From the NCBI RefSeq assembly GCF_000993825.1, contig NZ_CP011114.1, forward strand, positions 434,001-498,000: DNA of 64,000 bases, read 5' to 3'. Source of the DNA: Paenibacillus durus ATCC 35681. GTDB taxonomy: Bacteria > Bacillota > Bacilli > Paenibacillales > Paenibacillaceae. The notes beneath the pieces were generated by a model. The model had not been told where the DNA came from and ran no database searches. It saw nothing but the letters and a program-made list of their open reading frames with translations. The position numbers and the translations under genes are program-made. Positions 28,828 to 37,304 of this stretch are shown in pieces; within the stretch, counting starts at the first letter, position 1; every line of letters begins with the position of its first letter.

Positions 28828-29712
28828 TCACTTCAGACCGGCGATAACAAGCTCTACCGGTTGAGGAGGCAGCAGCGCGATCAGGTCGCCCTTAGAACGA
28901 AGACGTTCCTCGATATTAAGGAGATGAAAATCCTCCGGCGAGACATTGTTTGCGACCTCGTCCCAGGTTAGCGGCGTGGATACGGTAGCCAGCGGGCGGG
29001 CGCGGGGCGTATAGGGCGCGGCCAGCGTCTTACCGCCGTAATGCTGGAGGTAATCGAAATAGATTTTGTCGCCGCGCTGTTTCTTTAGCCGCTCCAGCGT
29101 GAACAGCTCCGGATGCTTCTCAGTCACATACCTGCCGACAAAATGTCCGACCTTCCTAAGCTCGTCAAAGGTAACTCCGGATCGGATCGGGACGATAATC
29201 TGCACGCCGGTCGCTCCCGAAGTCTTCGGCACTGAGGCCAGTCCGAGCGACTTCAGCACGTCTCCGACAATGGCCGCCGCCTCCATGATACGAGGCTCAA
29301 CCTCCCGGGAAGGATCAATATCAATCATCCATTCACATGGCAGGCTGCTGCCTGCGTAATGCAGCGAGGGGTGAAATTCCAGAGCGGCCGAATTGCCGAG
29401 CCAGAGCAGTCCGGGCAGCCCGTCCAGCGTGATATAGTTGATACTTTCATGCATGAAGGTGCGGATAAAGGGCGGCAGCGGGTCGGGGGCGTTTTTCTGG
29501 TAAAAGGACTTGCCGGTGACTCCGTGCGGGTAGCGTATGACCGTAAGCAGCCGTTGATTAAGATAGCGCAGCAAGTATGGCGACAAGGCGGCAAGCTTTT
29601 CCAGGTAGATGCGTTTGGTTATTCCCTGTTCGGGCCACAGCAGCTTATCCGGATTGGTGATGGAGACTTCCTGCCCTTCAATGGTGATGGAGCCTTTGAC
29701 GGCGGTTGGCAT
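28828..29712 (-). CDS. NHEJ polymerase/primase domain protein (LigD-pol)
   Basis: 294-aa archaeo-eukaryotic-primase-type polymerase, equivalent to the polymerase domain of LigD as a stand-alone protein. It carries the catalytic DxD in WMIDIDPS near residue 150, KTSGATGVQIIVP and the final FHLLNI element. It fills gaps and adds nucleotides, preferably ribonucleotides, at DNA ends before ligation. ATG 29712 follows GGAAGGAGG. It is last in the ku-ligase-polymerase operon with an 18-bp gap to the ligase gene. In Bacillus the two activities are fused. Confidence 0.88.
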   Translation of the reverse strand: MPTAVKGSITIEGQEVSITNPDKLLWPEQGITKRIYLEKLAALSPYLLRYLNQRLLTVIRYPHGVTGKSFYQKNAPDPLPPFIRTFMHESINYITLDGLPGLLWLGNSAALEFHPSLHYAGSSLPCEWMIDIDPSREVEPRIMEAAAIVGDVLKSLGLASVPKTSGATGVQIIVPIRSGVTFDELRKVGHFVGRYVTEKHPELFTLERLKKQRGDKIYFDYLQHYGGKTLAAPYTPRARPLATVSTPLTWDEVANNVSPEDFHLLNIEERLRSKGDLIALLPPQPVELVIAGLK

Positions 29713-29730
29713 ATCCGCATTCCTCCTTCC

Positions 29731-30687
29731 TCAGACTTCCGCCAAACGTTCCGGCAGCCGGCATTCTTCAGGTGAAATATCGACTTTTGCCTGAATGCTG
29801 GGTTGGCGCAGTGTACCGGATGTATTCCATTCCAAAAAATGGATCTTGAACACCAGCTCCGGCCTGATCCAGAACGCGCCCTTGACCCGCTGCGGCAGCG
29901 AAGCAAACGGCATATCGCCAATGGCAAGACTGTGCGAGAGCGTGGTTAAATCCCGCCAATCCTTCACGGTCAGCTTCCCTGTTCCCGCATGTCCGATATA
30001 ATGGAGCCGGCCGTCAGCGTCATACAAGCCGAGCAGCAGAGCGTTAACGATGCCGTCCCGAAACGTGACGCCTCCGGCGACGGCATTGAGATCGAAAATA
30101 ATTTTGCGCTTAAGCCAGCGCTTGTCTTTTCCGCCCGGTGTATAGAGACTTGTAAGCTCCTTGCAGACAATACCCTCAAGCCCATTGGCTCGGGCGGTGG
30201 ACAAGAGCGCGGCGGGATCGCTGTAGCTGGGCACGGCCTGCACATGCGGGTGAGGCAGCAGCATTTCTTCCAGCAGATGCTGACGTTCGGATAACGGCCG
30301 GTCAAGCAGCCATTCTCCGTTGCAGTATACAATGTCGAACACCATGTACAGAACCGGAATCTGCCGTACCATGGAAGCAATGGCGGAATCTTTCTTCAGA
30401 CTGTCCCGGCGCATGACCTCGTGAAAGGACGGCTTTCCTCCGATGAGGGCGATGACTTCACCATCCAAAATCACGGAATCGGCCCCGCAGTAGCGGCCGG
30501 CATCGGCGAGTTCCGGATACTGTCTTGTGCGGTTATTTCCCCGCCGGTTGATCAGCTCGGTAGAATTTCCGTCATAGTAGGAGACCATGCGGACGCCGTC
30601 CCATTTGATCTGGGCAATCCACTGTTCTCCCGTGGGCAGACGGGCTGTAATTATCGGCTCAAACGGGATGATGGGCTGAAGTTTCAT
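29731..30687 (-). CDS. ATP-dependent DNA ligase (LigD ligase domain)
   Basis: 318-aa ATP-dependent ligase. Adenylation motif I is IKWDGVR (Lys near residue 28), followed by DGEVIAL, FDIVYC and LEGIVCKE (motif IV), WLKRK (motif V) and a short OB domain. It seals double-strand breaks held by Ku. ATG 30687 follows AGGATCGCC and lies 9 bp after ku, so translational coupling is likely. No nuclease (phosphoesterase) domain is present. Confidence 0.9.
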   Translation of the reverse strand: MKLQPIIPFEPIITARLPTGEQWIAQIKWDGVRMVSYYDGNSTELINRRGNNRTRQYPELADAGRYCGADSVILDGEVIALIGGKPSFHEVMRRDSLKKDSAIASMVRQIPVLYMVFDIVYCNGEWLLDRPLSERQHLLEEMLLPHPHVQAVPSYSDPAALLSTARANGLEGIVCKELTSLYTPGGKDKRWLKRKIIFDLNAVAGGVTFRDGIVNALLLGLYDADGRLHYIGHAGTGKLTVKDWRDLTTLSHSLAIGDMPFASLPQRVKGAFWIRPELVFKIHFLEWNTSGTLRQPSIQAKVDISPEECRLPERLAEV

Positions 30688-30696
30688 CAGGCGATC

Positions 30697-31695
30697 CTAT
30701 GATACCGTCTGCTTGCTCTTCGCGCCGCGGCGTTTCGGCTTGGGTGCGATTAGGGGGTCGGCATCGGGAAGCGGAGCTGCCGCTTCGTTTGCCGCCGCGT
30801 TTCCGTTAGTCCCCGCGCCCAGTGCGGACTCGCCGGAAGCCTTTGGCGCGGCTTTTTTTCGTCCGACTGCCGCTTTGCGCGGTTTGGCGGCGACAGCTCC
30901 CGGCGATGTTCCCGGATCGGACGGAACATGCTGCACTGCCTTGATGCTGGCCTGAAGCGCGGCCATCAGATCGATGACATTGGTCTCCTGCCGCGCCGGA
31001 GCAATGCGGATTTCTTCACCGGCCACTTTGCTTGCGATAAGATCAAGCATCCGCTTGCGATAATCATCCGTATATTTCTCCGGTTCGAACGGAGTTGACA
31101 GCTGAGAAATAAGCAGCTTGGCCATATCCAGCTCTTTGTCGTTCACCGCTACGGCTTCCGGCAGGCTTGGAACCTGAGAGATGGGCCGAATCTCATCCGG
31201 ATAGAACATCGTTTCAATGGAGAGGCAGTTCTCCAGCACCCGAATAGCCGCAAGGCTGCTTTTGGAGCGGATCGATATTTTGGCGACGCCGATTTTCCCC
31301 GTCTGGCGCATTGCCTCCATCAACAGACGGTATGCGCCTGCCCCGGCCTGATCGGGAGAGAGATAATACGTTTTTTGAAAATAAATCGGATCGATATCCT
31401 TCAAATCCACAAAGTCAAGAATCATAATATTCTTGGTGCTTTCTTCCGTCAGCGTGTCAAGCTCGTCCTTGTCGAAGATCACGAATTTCCCTTTTTCATA
31501 CTCATAGCCCTTGCCGATTTCCTCCCAGGCCACTTCCTTATCGCAGACAGGGCATTTGCGCACATAGGACAAGGGGCTGCCGCATGCTTTGTGAATATAG
31601 CGCAGCGATACATCTTTATCTTCGGTCGCCGAGAACATTTTGACCGGCACATGCACAAGTCCGAAGCTGATGGCGCCTTTCCAAACGGTATGCAT
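30697..31695 (-). CDS. ku: Non-homologous end-joining protein Ku
   Basis: 332-aa bacterial Ku. The core beta-barrel domain covers about residues 1-250 (HTVWKGAISFGLVHVPVKM, then C...PVCDKEVAWEEIGKGYEY). The lysine/alanine-rich C-terminal tail (about 270-332) probably binds DNA and recruits ligase. It binds double-strand DNA ends. ATG 31695 has TGAGGTG seven bases upstream; ATG-like position 31710 overlaps that site. A sigma-G-like promoter precedes it, and the divergent neighbour is a spore protein gene, so forespore expression is likely. Confidence 0.93.
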   Translation of the reverse strand: MHTVWKGAISFGLVHVPVKMFSATEDKDVSLRYIHKACGSPLSYVRKCPVCDKEVAWEEIGKGYEYEKGKFVIFDKDELDTLTEESTKNIMILDFVDLKDIDPIYFQKTYYLSPDQAGAGAYRLLMEAMRQTGKIGVAKISIRSKSSLAAIRVLENCLSIETMFYPDEIRPISQVPSLPEAVAVNDKELDMAKLLISQLSTPFEPEKYTDDYRKRMLDLIASKVAGEEIRIAPARQETNVIDLMAALQASIKAVQHVPSDPGTSPGAVAAKPRKAAVGRKKAAPKASGESALGAGTNGNAAANEAAAPLPDADPLIAPKPKRRGAKSKQTVS

Positions 31696-31772
31696 CGAAT
31701 AACACCTCATTTTCTAAAGTCATAAGTGCAGTCCTCATTTTGTGGGGCTAACTGAAAAATTCGGCTTTGGCT

Positions 31773-31801
31773 TAGTATGGGCGGCAGGTGTCTTTTTACA
31801 C
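31773..31801 (-). promoter_or_regulatory. Sigma-G-like forespore promoter of ku
   Basis: Read on the minus strand: GTGTA, 17 bases, then CATACTA. CATACTA is a perfect sigma-G -10 element as remembered, and GTGTA differs by one base from the -35 consensus. It lies about 75 bp before ku. The Bacillus NHEJ genes ykoUV are sigma-G dependent, which supports the assignment. Confidence 0.6.
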
Positions 31802-31914
31802 CTTGAAGAATTTCGGTTAAGCCGGTCCTTTGCATAAACTGGTTCGCAGCTGGGAAATATAACACCGCCTGATTACGGCAATTTTTGGCGCGGCGATGGC
31901 AGGAGGAAATGCAG

Positions 31915-32064
31915 ATGGGCAGCAGGTGGCAGGAAAAAGAGAGCGGTCCTGAAATACCCGGAACTTCGGTGGACTGGGAAGAGCTTACCGCCCGGCGGCG
32001 GGAAGAGGATATTGTTCCGGGGACGGACAATCTGGACGCGGATCAGCTTACAAGGGAGGAATAA
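31915..32064 (+). CDS. Small acidic hypothetical protein, probably sporulation-linked
   Basis: 49-aa charged protein, rich in Glu/Asp/Arg, with no membrane segment and no family I recognise. A perfect AGGAGG lies eight bases before ATG 31915; ATG 31909 touches it. The stop is 4 bp before sspH, so the two are probably co-transcribed. A GCATA element at 31832-31836 could be a sigma-F/G -35 box, but its -10 match is weak. Confidence 0.55.
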   Translation: MGSRWQEKESGPEIPGTSVDWEELTARRREEDIVPGTDNLDADQLTREE

Positions 32065-32068
32065 AGGA

Positions 32069-32254
32069 ATGGACGTACAACGGGCGCAGGATATTTTCGC
32101 TTCCAAAGATAACATCGCGGTACATCTTGACGGGAAGCCCGTATGGATTGAGCATGTGGATGCGGCAAACGGCATGGCAACGGTTCAGATCGGCTCGCGG
32201 CCGACGGATGTGCAAACGGTCGGTGTGGACCGGCTGGAGGAGCAGAAGCATTGA
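32069..32254 (+). CDS. sspH: H-type small acid-soluble spore protein
   Basis: 61-aa protein starting MDVQRAQDIFASKDNIAVHL, with GKPVWIEHVD and a closing DRLEEQKH, matching the SspH family (length about 59 aa in Bacillus). SspH-type proteins are minor spore-core proteins made in the forespore under sigma-F/G. ATG 32069 is preceded by GGGAGGAATAAAGGA. It confirms that the organism forms endospores. It lies divergent to ku. Confidence 0.85.
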   Translation: MDVQRAQDIFASKDNIAVHLDGKPVWIEHVDAANGMATVQIGSRPTDVQTVGVDRLEEQKH

Positions 32255-32334
32255 CAAGATTCTGACAAAATGATTTTTGCAGCAAAAATCAGCAGTGCGG
32301 CTGCAAGTAAATCAGCTCATATTAACGTAAAACG

Positions 32335-32377
32335 ACGCCTTCCTATCGTCTGCGGCAGCAGATTGGAGGCGTTTTTT
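32335..32377 (+). terminator. Terminator after sspH
   Basis: ACGCCT-CC and GG-GGCGT arms with one mismatch and a T6 tail, about 80 bp after sspH. Confidence 0.6.
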
Positions 32378-32446
32378 GGTATGGACATAGAGGTTGATGT
32401 TGTTATAATTTTGATAAAACAAGACCTAAAGAAATGAGCTGATGTT

Positions 32447-33439
32447 TTGAGACCGTTGCTGCTTGGCGTCTGTTCGGCGCTGTTTTTTGCCGTCACCTTC
32501 GTATTAAACCGCCGGATGGAGCTGTCCGGAGGAAGCTGGGCTTGGAGCTCCTCGCTGCGGTATTTGTTTACGCTGCCCTTTCTGCTGGCCCTTGTGGCCG
32601 GACGCCGCAGACTGAAGCCGCTTCTTCGGGAGATGGCGAATCGGCCCTGGGCCTGGCTGCTGTGGGGCACGGTCGGTTTCGGTCTGTTCTACGCCCCGAT
32701 TACCTTTGCGGCGGCTTACGCCCCCGGCTGGCTTACGGCCGGAACATGGCAGATTACGATTATTTCCGGCTCCCTGCTGGCGCCGCTGTTCGTAACCCGA
32801 ATAGAAGGGCCTCAAGGAACTGTAGCCGAAAGGGGCAAAATCCCGCTTCGCGGGCTCGGGCTCTCCCTGATCATTCTGGTTGGCGTCGCGCTGCTCCAGC
32901 TCGAGCATGCCCAGAAGCTGTCGGCCTCGCAGGTGCTGCTCGGCATCGTACCCGTCCTTATCGCTTCCTTCGCCTATCCGCTCGGCAACCGTAAGACCAT
33001 GGAGCTTTGCGGCGGCCGGCTCGACGTGTTTCAGCGTATTCTTGGAATGACACTGGCCAGCATGCCGTTCTGGCTGCTGGTCGCGCTGTTTGGCTGGGCG
33101 GACTCCGGACTTCCTTCCGGGGGTCAAATGGTCCAATCCCTGATCGTCGCGCTCTCATCGGGCATCGTGGCGACGGTGCTGTTCTTCCGGGCCACCGATA
33201 TGGTCAGACACAGCATGACGGGACTTGCGGCGGTCGAGGCCACACAATCGCTAGAGGTGCTGTTCGCGCTGCTCGGAGAGATGCTTATCCTGTCCGCTCC
33301 CGCTCCGTCGCTTGTTTCCTGGACCGGAATCGCCGTCATTATTATGGGGATGATTCTGCACAGTTTATTCTCCCATGCCAAGCCCGCAAAGCGCCCGGTA
33401 AAGCAGAATGAACGGGAAAGCATTTCTTCGGCGCAGTAA
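32447..33439 (+). CDS. DMT/EamA superfamily transporter
   Basis: 330-aa membrane protein with about ten helices in two EamA halves (LLGVCSALFFAVTFVLNR at the start, GLAAVEATQSLEVLFALLGEM near residue 260). It belongs to the multidrug/metabolite exporter superfamily. Start TTG 32447 has only a weak GAGCTGATG ribosome site; TATAAT at 32404-32409 may be its -10 box. Substrate unknown. It is monocistronic, followed by the tsa cluster. Confidence 0.8.
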   Translation: MRPLLLGVCSALFFAVTFVLNRRMELSGGSWAWSSSLRYLFTLPFLLALVAGRRRLKPLLREMANRPWAWLLWGTVGFGLFYAPITFAAAYAPGWLTAGTWQITIISGSLLAPLFVTRIEGPQGTVAERGKIPLRGLGLSLIILVGVALLQLEHAQKLSASQVLLGIVPVLIASFAYPLGNRKTMELCGGRLDVFQRILGMTLASMPFWLLVALFGWADSGLPSGGQMVQSLIVALSSGIVATVLFFRATDMVRHSMTGLAAVEATQSLEVLFALLGEMLILSAPAPSLVSWTGIAVIIMGMILHSLFSHAKPAKRPVKQNERESISSAQ

Positions 33440-33546
33440 TAAGGGAGCCGGGTGTGTTGCGGTAAGGCTGCGGGACCGATATAATAAAAAGTATTCAAAA
33501 TTTCGGACGATAGCTGCGGATACGCCGCTCTGTCAAAGGATGGTTG

Positions 33547-34059
33547 TTGCAGTTGGAAAATAATCCGGAAGCGGTATTTACTTTTCATTCCCGCAGCCTG
33601 CGGGAGACCGAAGCATTGGCGGAGGAGCTGGCCGCCGCAGCCGCGCCGGGCTGGGTCATCGGACTCGACGGCGATTTGGGCGCGGGCAAAACCGCGTTCT
33701 CGCAGAGCTTTGCCCGGCATTTGGGAGTCCAGGGCATTGTCAGCAGTCCAACGTTCACGATTATTAAGGAATACGCAGGGCGTATTCCGCTTTACCATAT
33801 GGATGTGTACCGGCTGTCGGCCCATGAGGCTGACGAGCTTGGTTTGGACGAATATTTCTATGGGCAGGGAGTTTGCCTGGTGGAATGGAGCAGCATACTT
33901 TCGGACCTGATGCCCGAGCGGCATTTGCATATCCGCCTGGAGACGACAGGGCCGGAGGAACGCGTGATCACAGTAACTGCGGCCGGGGAGCCTTATGAGG
34001 GCGTCTGCCGCGGTCTGATACAGAAGTGGGGTTATAGCAAGCATGACGAATGCAATTGA
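33547..34059 (+). CDS. tsaE: tRNA threonylcarbamoyladenosine biosynthesis ATPase TsaE
   Basis: About 170-aa P-loop ATPase with Walker A GDLGAGKTAFSQ near residue 43, the SSPTFTIIKEY motif and HMDVYRL. With TsaB and TsaD it makes the t6A modification at position 37 of ANN-decoding tRNAs. The start is ambiguous among TTG 33544, 33547 and 33553; AAAGGATGG favours 33547. It overlaps tsaB by 17 bp in the conserved order tsaE-tsaB-rimI-tsaD. Confidence 0.9.
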   Translation: MQLENNPEAVFTFHSRSLRETEALAEELAAAAAPGWVIGLDGDLGAGKTAFSQSFARHLGVQGIVSSPTFTIIKEYAGRIPLYHMDVYRLSAHEADELGLDEYFYGQGVCLVEWSSILSDLMPERHLHIRLETTGPEERVITVTAAGEPYEGVCRGLIQKWGYSKHDECN

Positions 34060-34876
34060 ACAGCCGCGCAAGCGGTTTTTGGCGTTGGATACGGCGACGG
34101 CAACGCTCGGCGTGGCAGTGACCGAGGGCGGCAGGGTGCTGCATGAAATTAATGCGTCGGGAGAACGCAACCATTCCGTGCATCTTCTGCCGATTATCGG
34201 CGAGGCGCTGCAGGCTTCGGGCGGAAGCGAAATGCTGGACGGCATTTCCGTCGGCGTAGGACCCGGTTCCTATACGGGAACCCGGATTGCCATTACGGCG
34301 GCCAAGTCGCTGGCGTGGGGCTGGAAGCTGCCCGTCGCCGGCGTGTCCACGCTGCAGGCGCTGGCCTGGGGCGGCTGGAGCAGCGGCGCGGGAAGCCCGG
34401 ACGAAGCCGCCGCCGGGAATGAACGGTCCGCTGACGGCTTCGGACCGGACTGGATTATTCCGCTGCTCGATGCGCGGCGCGGTCAGGCGTATACGGCTCT
34501 GTTCGCCGCAGGCGGCGGGAGTGCGCCGCAGCGCCTTGCGCCGGACCGGATACGCCTGATGAAGGATTGGGTGCAGTCCCTGACGGAGCGCCTGGAGAAA
34601 GCTAAGGCGCTAGGGGAGTCCCCCCGCCGGCTCTGGTTTGTCGGCGAGACGGCGGTTCACGGAAGCGGAGAAACACTGGGGCCGCTGGAGGGCGTAGCCG
34701 AGCTGCGCGTTTTGCCTTATGAGCTGGAAGGCCGCTGGATCGGATTTCTTGGGGAAGCGCGGCATGCATCCGGAGATACCGACGATGTGCACGGCTTAAT
34801 TCCCAATTATACACAGCTTGCGGAAGCGGAAGCGAATCTGCTCAAAGCCGGTAAAGGAGGCGTGAAATCGAGATGA
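34043..34876 (+). CDS. tsaB: tRNA threonylcarbamoyladenosine biosynthesis protein TsaB
   Basis: 277-aa ASKHA-fold protein starting with FLALDTATATLGVAV, with VGPGSYTGTRIAITAAK near residue 73. It is an inactive paralogue of TsaD that scaffolds the TsaBDE complex. The central stretch (about 115-140) is longer and more Gly/Ala/Ser-rich than usual. ATG 34043 lies inside tsaE and it overlaps rimI by 4 bp, so the cluster is translationally coupled. Confidence 0.92.
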   Translation: MTNAIEQPRKRFLALDTATATLGVAVTEGGRVLHEINASGERNHSVHLLPIIGEALQASGGSEMLDGISVGVGPGSYTGTRIAITAAKSLAWGWKLPVAGVSTLQALAWGGWSSGAGSPDEAAAGNERSADGFGPDWIIPLLDARRGQAYTALFAAGGGSAPQRLAPDRIRLMKDWVQSLTERLEKAKALGESPRRLWFVGETAVHGSGETLGPLEGVAELRVLPYELEGRWIGFLGEARHASGDTDDVHGLIPNYTQLAEAEANLLKAGKGGVKSR

Positions 34877-35388
34877 CGGAAGCTGAACCGGCAAAAGGGC
34901 GGGAAGAAGGTCTTAGTTTTCGGTTGATGAAAGTGGAAGATATCCCCGATATTCTCGTGATCGAACATGAAGCCTTTACGATGCCCTGGACAGGAGAGGC
35001 CTTCCGCAATGAGCTTACGCATAATCATTTTGCCAGGTACATGGTTATGGAGTTTGATGGCAGTATTATCGGCTACGCGGGAATGTGGGCGATTGTAGAC
35101 GAGGCGCATGTGACGAATATTGCGCTGCTTGAGGCGTACCGGGGGCGGAAATGGGGCGAAAGGCTGCTAGATGAGCTGATGAAGACCGCCGCCTATCTCG
35201 GGATGAAATCGATCACACTGGAAGTGCGCGTATCCAACGAAGTCGCCCAGAATTTGTACCGCAAAAAAGGATTTCGGCCCGCCGGCCTGCGCAAAGGATA
35301 TTATTCCGACAACCGCGAGGATGCGCTGATTATGTGGGCGGATCTGCCGTCTTATCTGGATTACGGGGTTATGGAAGGAAGAGTGTGA
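34873..35388 (+). CDS. rimI: Ribosomal protein S18 alanine N-acetyltransferase RimI
   Basis: 171-aa GNAT acetyltransferase: the acetyl-CoA-binding region is near residue 85 (EAYRGRKWGERLLDELM), followed by LEVRVSNEVAQNLYRKKGF. It acetylates the N-terminus of a ribosomal protein and possibly other proteins. It overlaps tsaB (ATGA at 34873) and is followed 5 bp later by tsaD, the usual Firmicute order. Confidence 0.88.
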   Translation: MTEAEPAKGREEGLSFRLMKVEDIPDILVIEHEAFTMPWTGEAFRNELTHNHFARYMVMEFDGSIIGYAGMWAIVDEAHVTNIALLEAYRGRKWGERLLDELMKTAAYLGMKSITLEVRVSNEVAQNLYRKKGFRPAGLRKGYYSDNREDALIMWADLPSYLDYGVMEGRV

Positions 35389-35393
35389 TTGGA

Positions 35394-36443
35394 ATGAAGG
35401 ACGAAACGGGCGCTCCAAAGCCTGTCTATATATTGGCAATCGAGACAAGCTGCGACGAGACGTCGGCGGCTGTTGTAAAAGACGGCTATGAGGTGCTGTC
35501 GAACATTATCTCCAGCCAGATCGAAACTCACCGCGCTTTCGGCGGTGTGGTGCCTGAAGTGGCCTCCCGCAAGCATGTGGAGGTCATTACGCTTATTGTG
35601 GAAGAGGCGCTTGCCCGGGCCGGGGTCACTCCGGATAGGCTGGACGCGGTCGCGGTAACGCAGGGACCGGGACTGGTCGGAGCTCTGCTGGTCGGCGTCG
35701 TGGCCGCTAAAAGCCTGGCGCTGGCCTGGAACAAGCCGCTGATCGGGACGCATCATATCGCCGGACATATTTATGCGGGCCGGCTGGTGCAAGAGCTGAA
35801 GTATCCATGCCTGGCGCTGGTAGCTTCCGGGGGACATACGGAGCTGGTCAGCCTGGAAGCGGAAGGGCGCTTCCGGATTATCGGGCGCACGCGGGACGAT
35901 GCGGTTGGCGAAGCCTACGACAAGGTGGCCCGGGCGCTCGGCTTCCCCTATCCCGGGGGGCCACATGTGGACAAGCTGGCGCATGAAGCGGCGGAAGCGG
36001 CGGCGCTGCCGAGGGTGTGGCTGGAGCCGGATTCCTACGATTTCAGCCTCAGCGGCCTGAAGTCGGCGGTGCTGAATCTGGTGAACCAGAGCCGGATGAA
36101 AGGGCTGGAGCCTGATGTGGCGGCCATCGCCCGCGGCTTCCAGGAATCGGTCGTCGAGGTGCTGGTGGAAAAAGCGGTCCGCGCCGTCCGCGCGACGGAA
36201 GCGCGGCAGCTGCTGTTGTGCGGCGGCGTAGCTGCGAACCGGGGGCTGCGCGAGGCGCTTGCGGCCCGCTGTGAAAGTGAAGGCATAGAGCTGATCATTC
36301 CTCCGGCCGTATACTGCACGGATAACGCCGCGATGATCGGCGCAGCCGCTTATGTGAAATGGAGCCATGGCGGCGGAACGCCGCTGGACATGGTGGCCGA
36401 TCCCGGCTTTTCCCTGGAAGATTGGTCGGTTAAGGGCTATTGA
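35394..36443 (+). CDS. tsaD: tRNA N6-adenosine threonylcarbamoyltransferase TsaD
   Basis: 349-aa Kae1/Qri7 family metalloprotein that transfers the threonylcarbamoyl group to A37 of tRNA. Motifs are ILAIETSCDETSAAV near residue 14, the iron-binding HHIAGH near 119, and CGGVAANRGLRE near 280. ATG 35394 follows GGAAGGAAGAG after rimI. The TGA stop overlaps the -35 box of the next promoter (36440-36445), so the tsa operon runs directly into the T-box region. Confidence 0.94.
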   Translation: MKDETGAPKPVYILAIETSCDETSAAVVKDGYEVLSNIISSQIETHRAFGGVVPEVASRKHVEVITLIVEEALARAGVTPDRLDAVAVTQGPGLVGALLVGVVAAKSLALAWNKPLIGTHHIAGHIYAGRLVQELKYPCLALVASGGHTELVSLEAEGRFRIIGRTRDDAVGEAYDKVARALGFPYPGGPHVDKLAHEAAEAAALPRVWLEPDSYDFSLSGLKSAVLNLVNQSRMKGLEPDVAAIARGFQESVVEVLVEKAVRAVRATEARQLLLCGGVAANRGLREALAARCESEGIELIIPPAVYCTDNAAMIGAAAYVKWSHGGGTPLDMVADPGFSLEDWSVKGY

Positions 36444-36469
36444 CAGTGGCGATTGTCCGCGCGTATAAT
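36440..36469 (+). promoter_or_regulatory. Sigma-A promoter of the leuA T-box leader
   Basis: TTGACA, an 18-base spacer and TATAAT: both boxes are perfect consensus. It overlaps the tsaD stop codon and precedes two T-box leaders by about 60 bp, so the leader RNA is probably made at a high rate and controlled by termination. Confidence 0.85.
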
Positions 36470-36524
36470 CATGACAATCATAATGATAAACGTGATGATC
36501 GGAAGCAGTAAGGTTATTCCGGGG

Positions 36525-36849
36525 TAAAGAGAGCTGCGGGTCGGTGCGACGCAGCCGAAGGAATCCTGAACTCGTCCGGGAGCGGAACGGCGGAAAGAGA
36601 TGCATGGTAAGCTATGGAGCACATGCGTCGACCGGCAGTGCACGGCTGGTGGAAAGTACGCCGTTACGAATCGTCCCCGTGATAGGACGGTCATTCGGAC
36701 AGGGAAGAAGCATTTATTCTTTACCGGGCCGCATGACAGTTGAGTGGATATGTTGAAGAGGCCGCCTATGCGCCAGAACGATATATCAACAAGAGTGGTA
36801 CCGCGAAGGCACAGCCTGTCGTCTCTTGATGAGACGGCGGGCTTTTTTT
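36525..36849 (+). ncRNA. T-box riboswitch 1 (leucine type)
   Basis: Stem I starts at AGAGAGCTGCGG with the GGTGCGA distal loop. The likely specifier codon CTC (Leu) is at 36571-36573 in GAACTCGTCCGGGAGC. The T-box sequence AGAGTGGTACCGCG is at 36792-36805, followed by an intrinsic terminator at 36813-36849 (AGCC...GTCTC/GAGAC...GGCT, T7). Uncharged tRNA(Leu) should stabilise the antiterminator and allow read-through. It is the first of two in series. Confidence 0.88.
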
Positions 36850-36903
36850 GTTAACAAGAAAGACAGAATAACGCGATGAACGGGAGCAGTAGAAGGAAGG
36901 ATG

Positions 36904-37247
36904 GCAAGGCAGAGAGCTGCGGGTCGGTGCGACGCAGCGGTCATCCCCCTTTGAATCTCGCCCGGGAGCGGATGCGCGGAGACCGCGGCTTGCAGCCGCG
37001 CTGAATTTGGAACCGGGGAACGGCCGATCCGGTATCCAGTCAGCGGGCCAAGCGGCGAGGTACGCGGCTTACGGATCGTCCCCGTTACCGGACATTCCCC
37101 GCAAGGAGCGCTTCCTGAAATGGAGCAGCGCTTCGGGGAAGATGAGCTGGACGCTGCCGAGGGAATAAGATTTCCACCTGCGCGTCAAGAAGAGTGGTAC
37201 CGCGGAGGGGAAACCCGCCGTCTCTTTGATGGAGACGGCGGTTTTTT
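36904..37247 (+). ncRNA. T-box riboswitch 2 (leucine type), in tandem
   Basis: Second complete leader with the same AGAGAGCTGCGGGTCGGTGC start, a probable CTC specifier at 36957-36959 (AATCTCGCCCGGGAGC) and the T-box AGAGTGGTACCGCGG at 37191-37205. A terminator lies at 37215-37247 (CCGCCGTCTC/GAGACGGCGG, T6). ATC (Ile) at 36955-36957 is an alternative specifier reading, less likely by alignment with copy 1. The middle of stem II/III differs from copy 1. It directly precedes leuA. Confidence 0.87.
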
Positions 37248-37304
37248 GCGTGCTTAGACAGCGAAAGACCATACCCAAACCTATAAATCGGGAGGAATTT
37301 TAAA

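Noticed and set aside
35361..36605. Long minus-strand frame opposite tsaD
   Set aside because: Shadow frame of tsaD; no motifs and no ribosome site.
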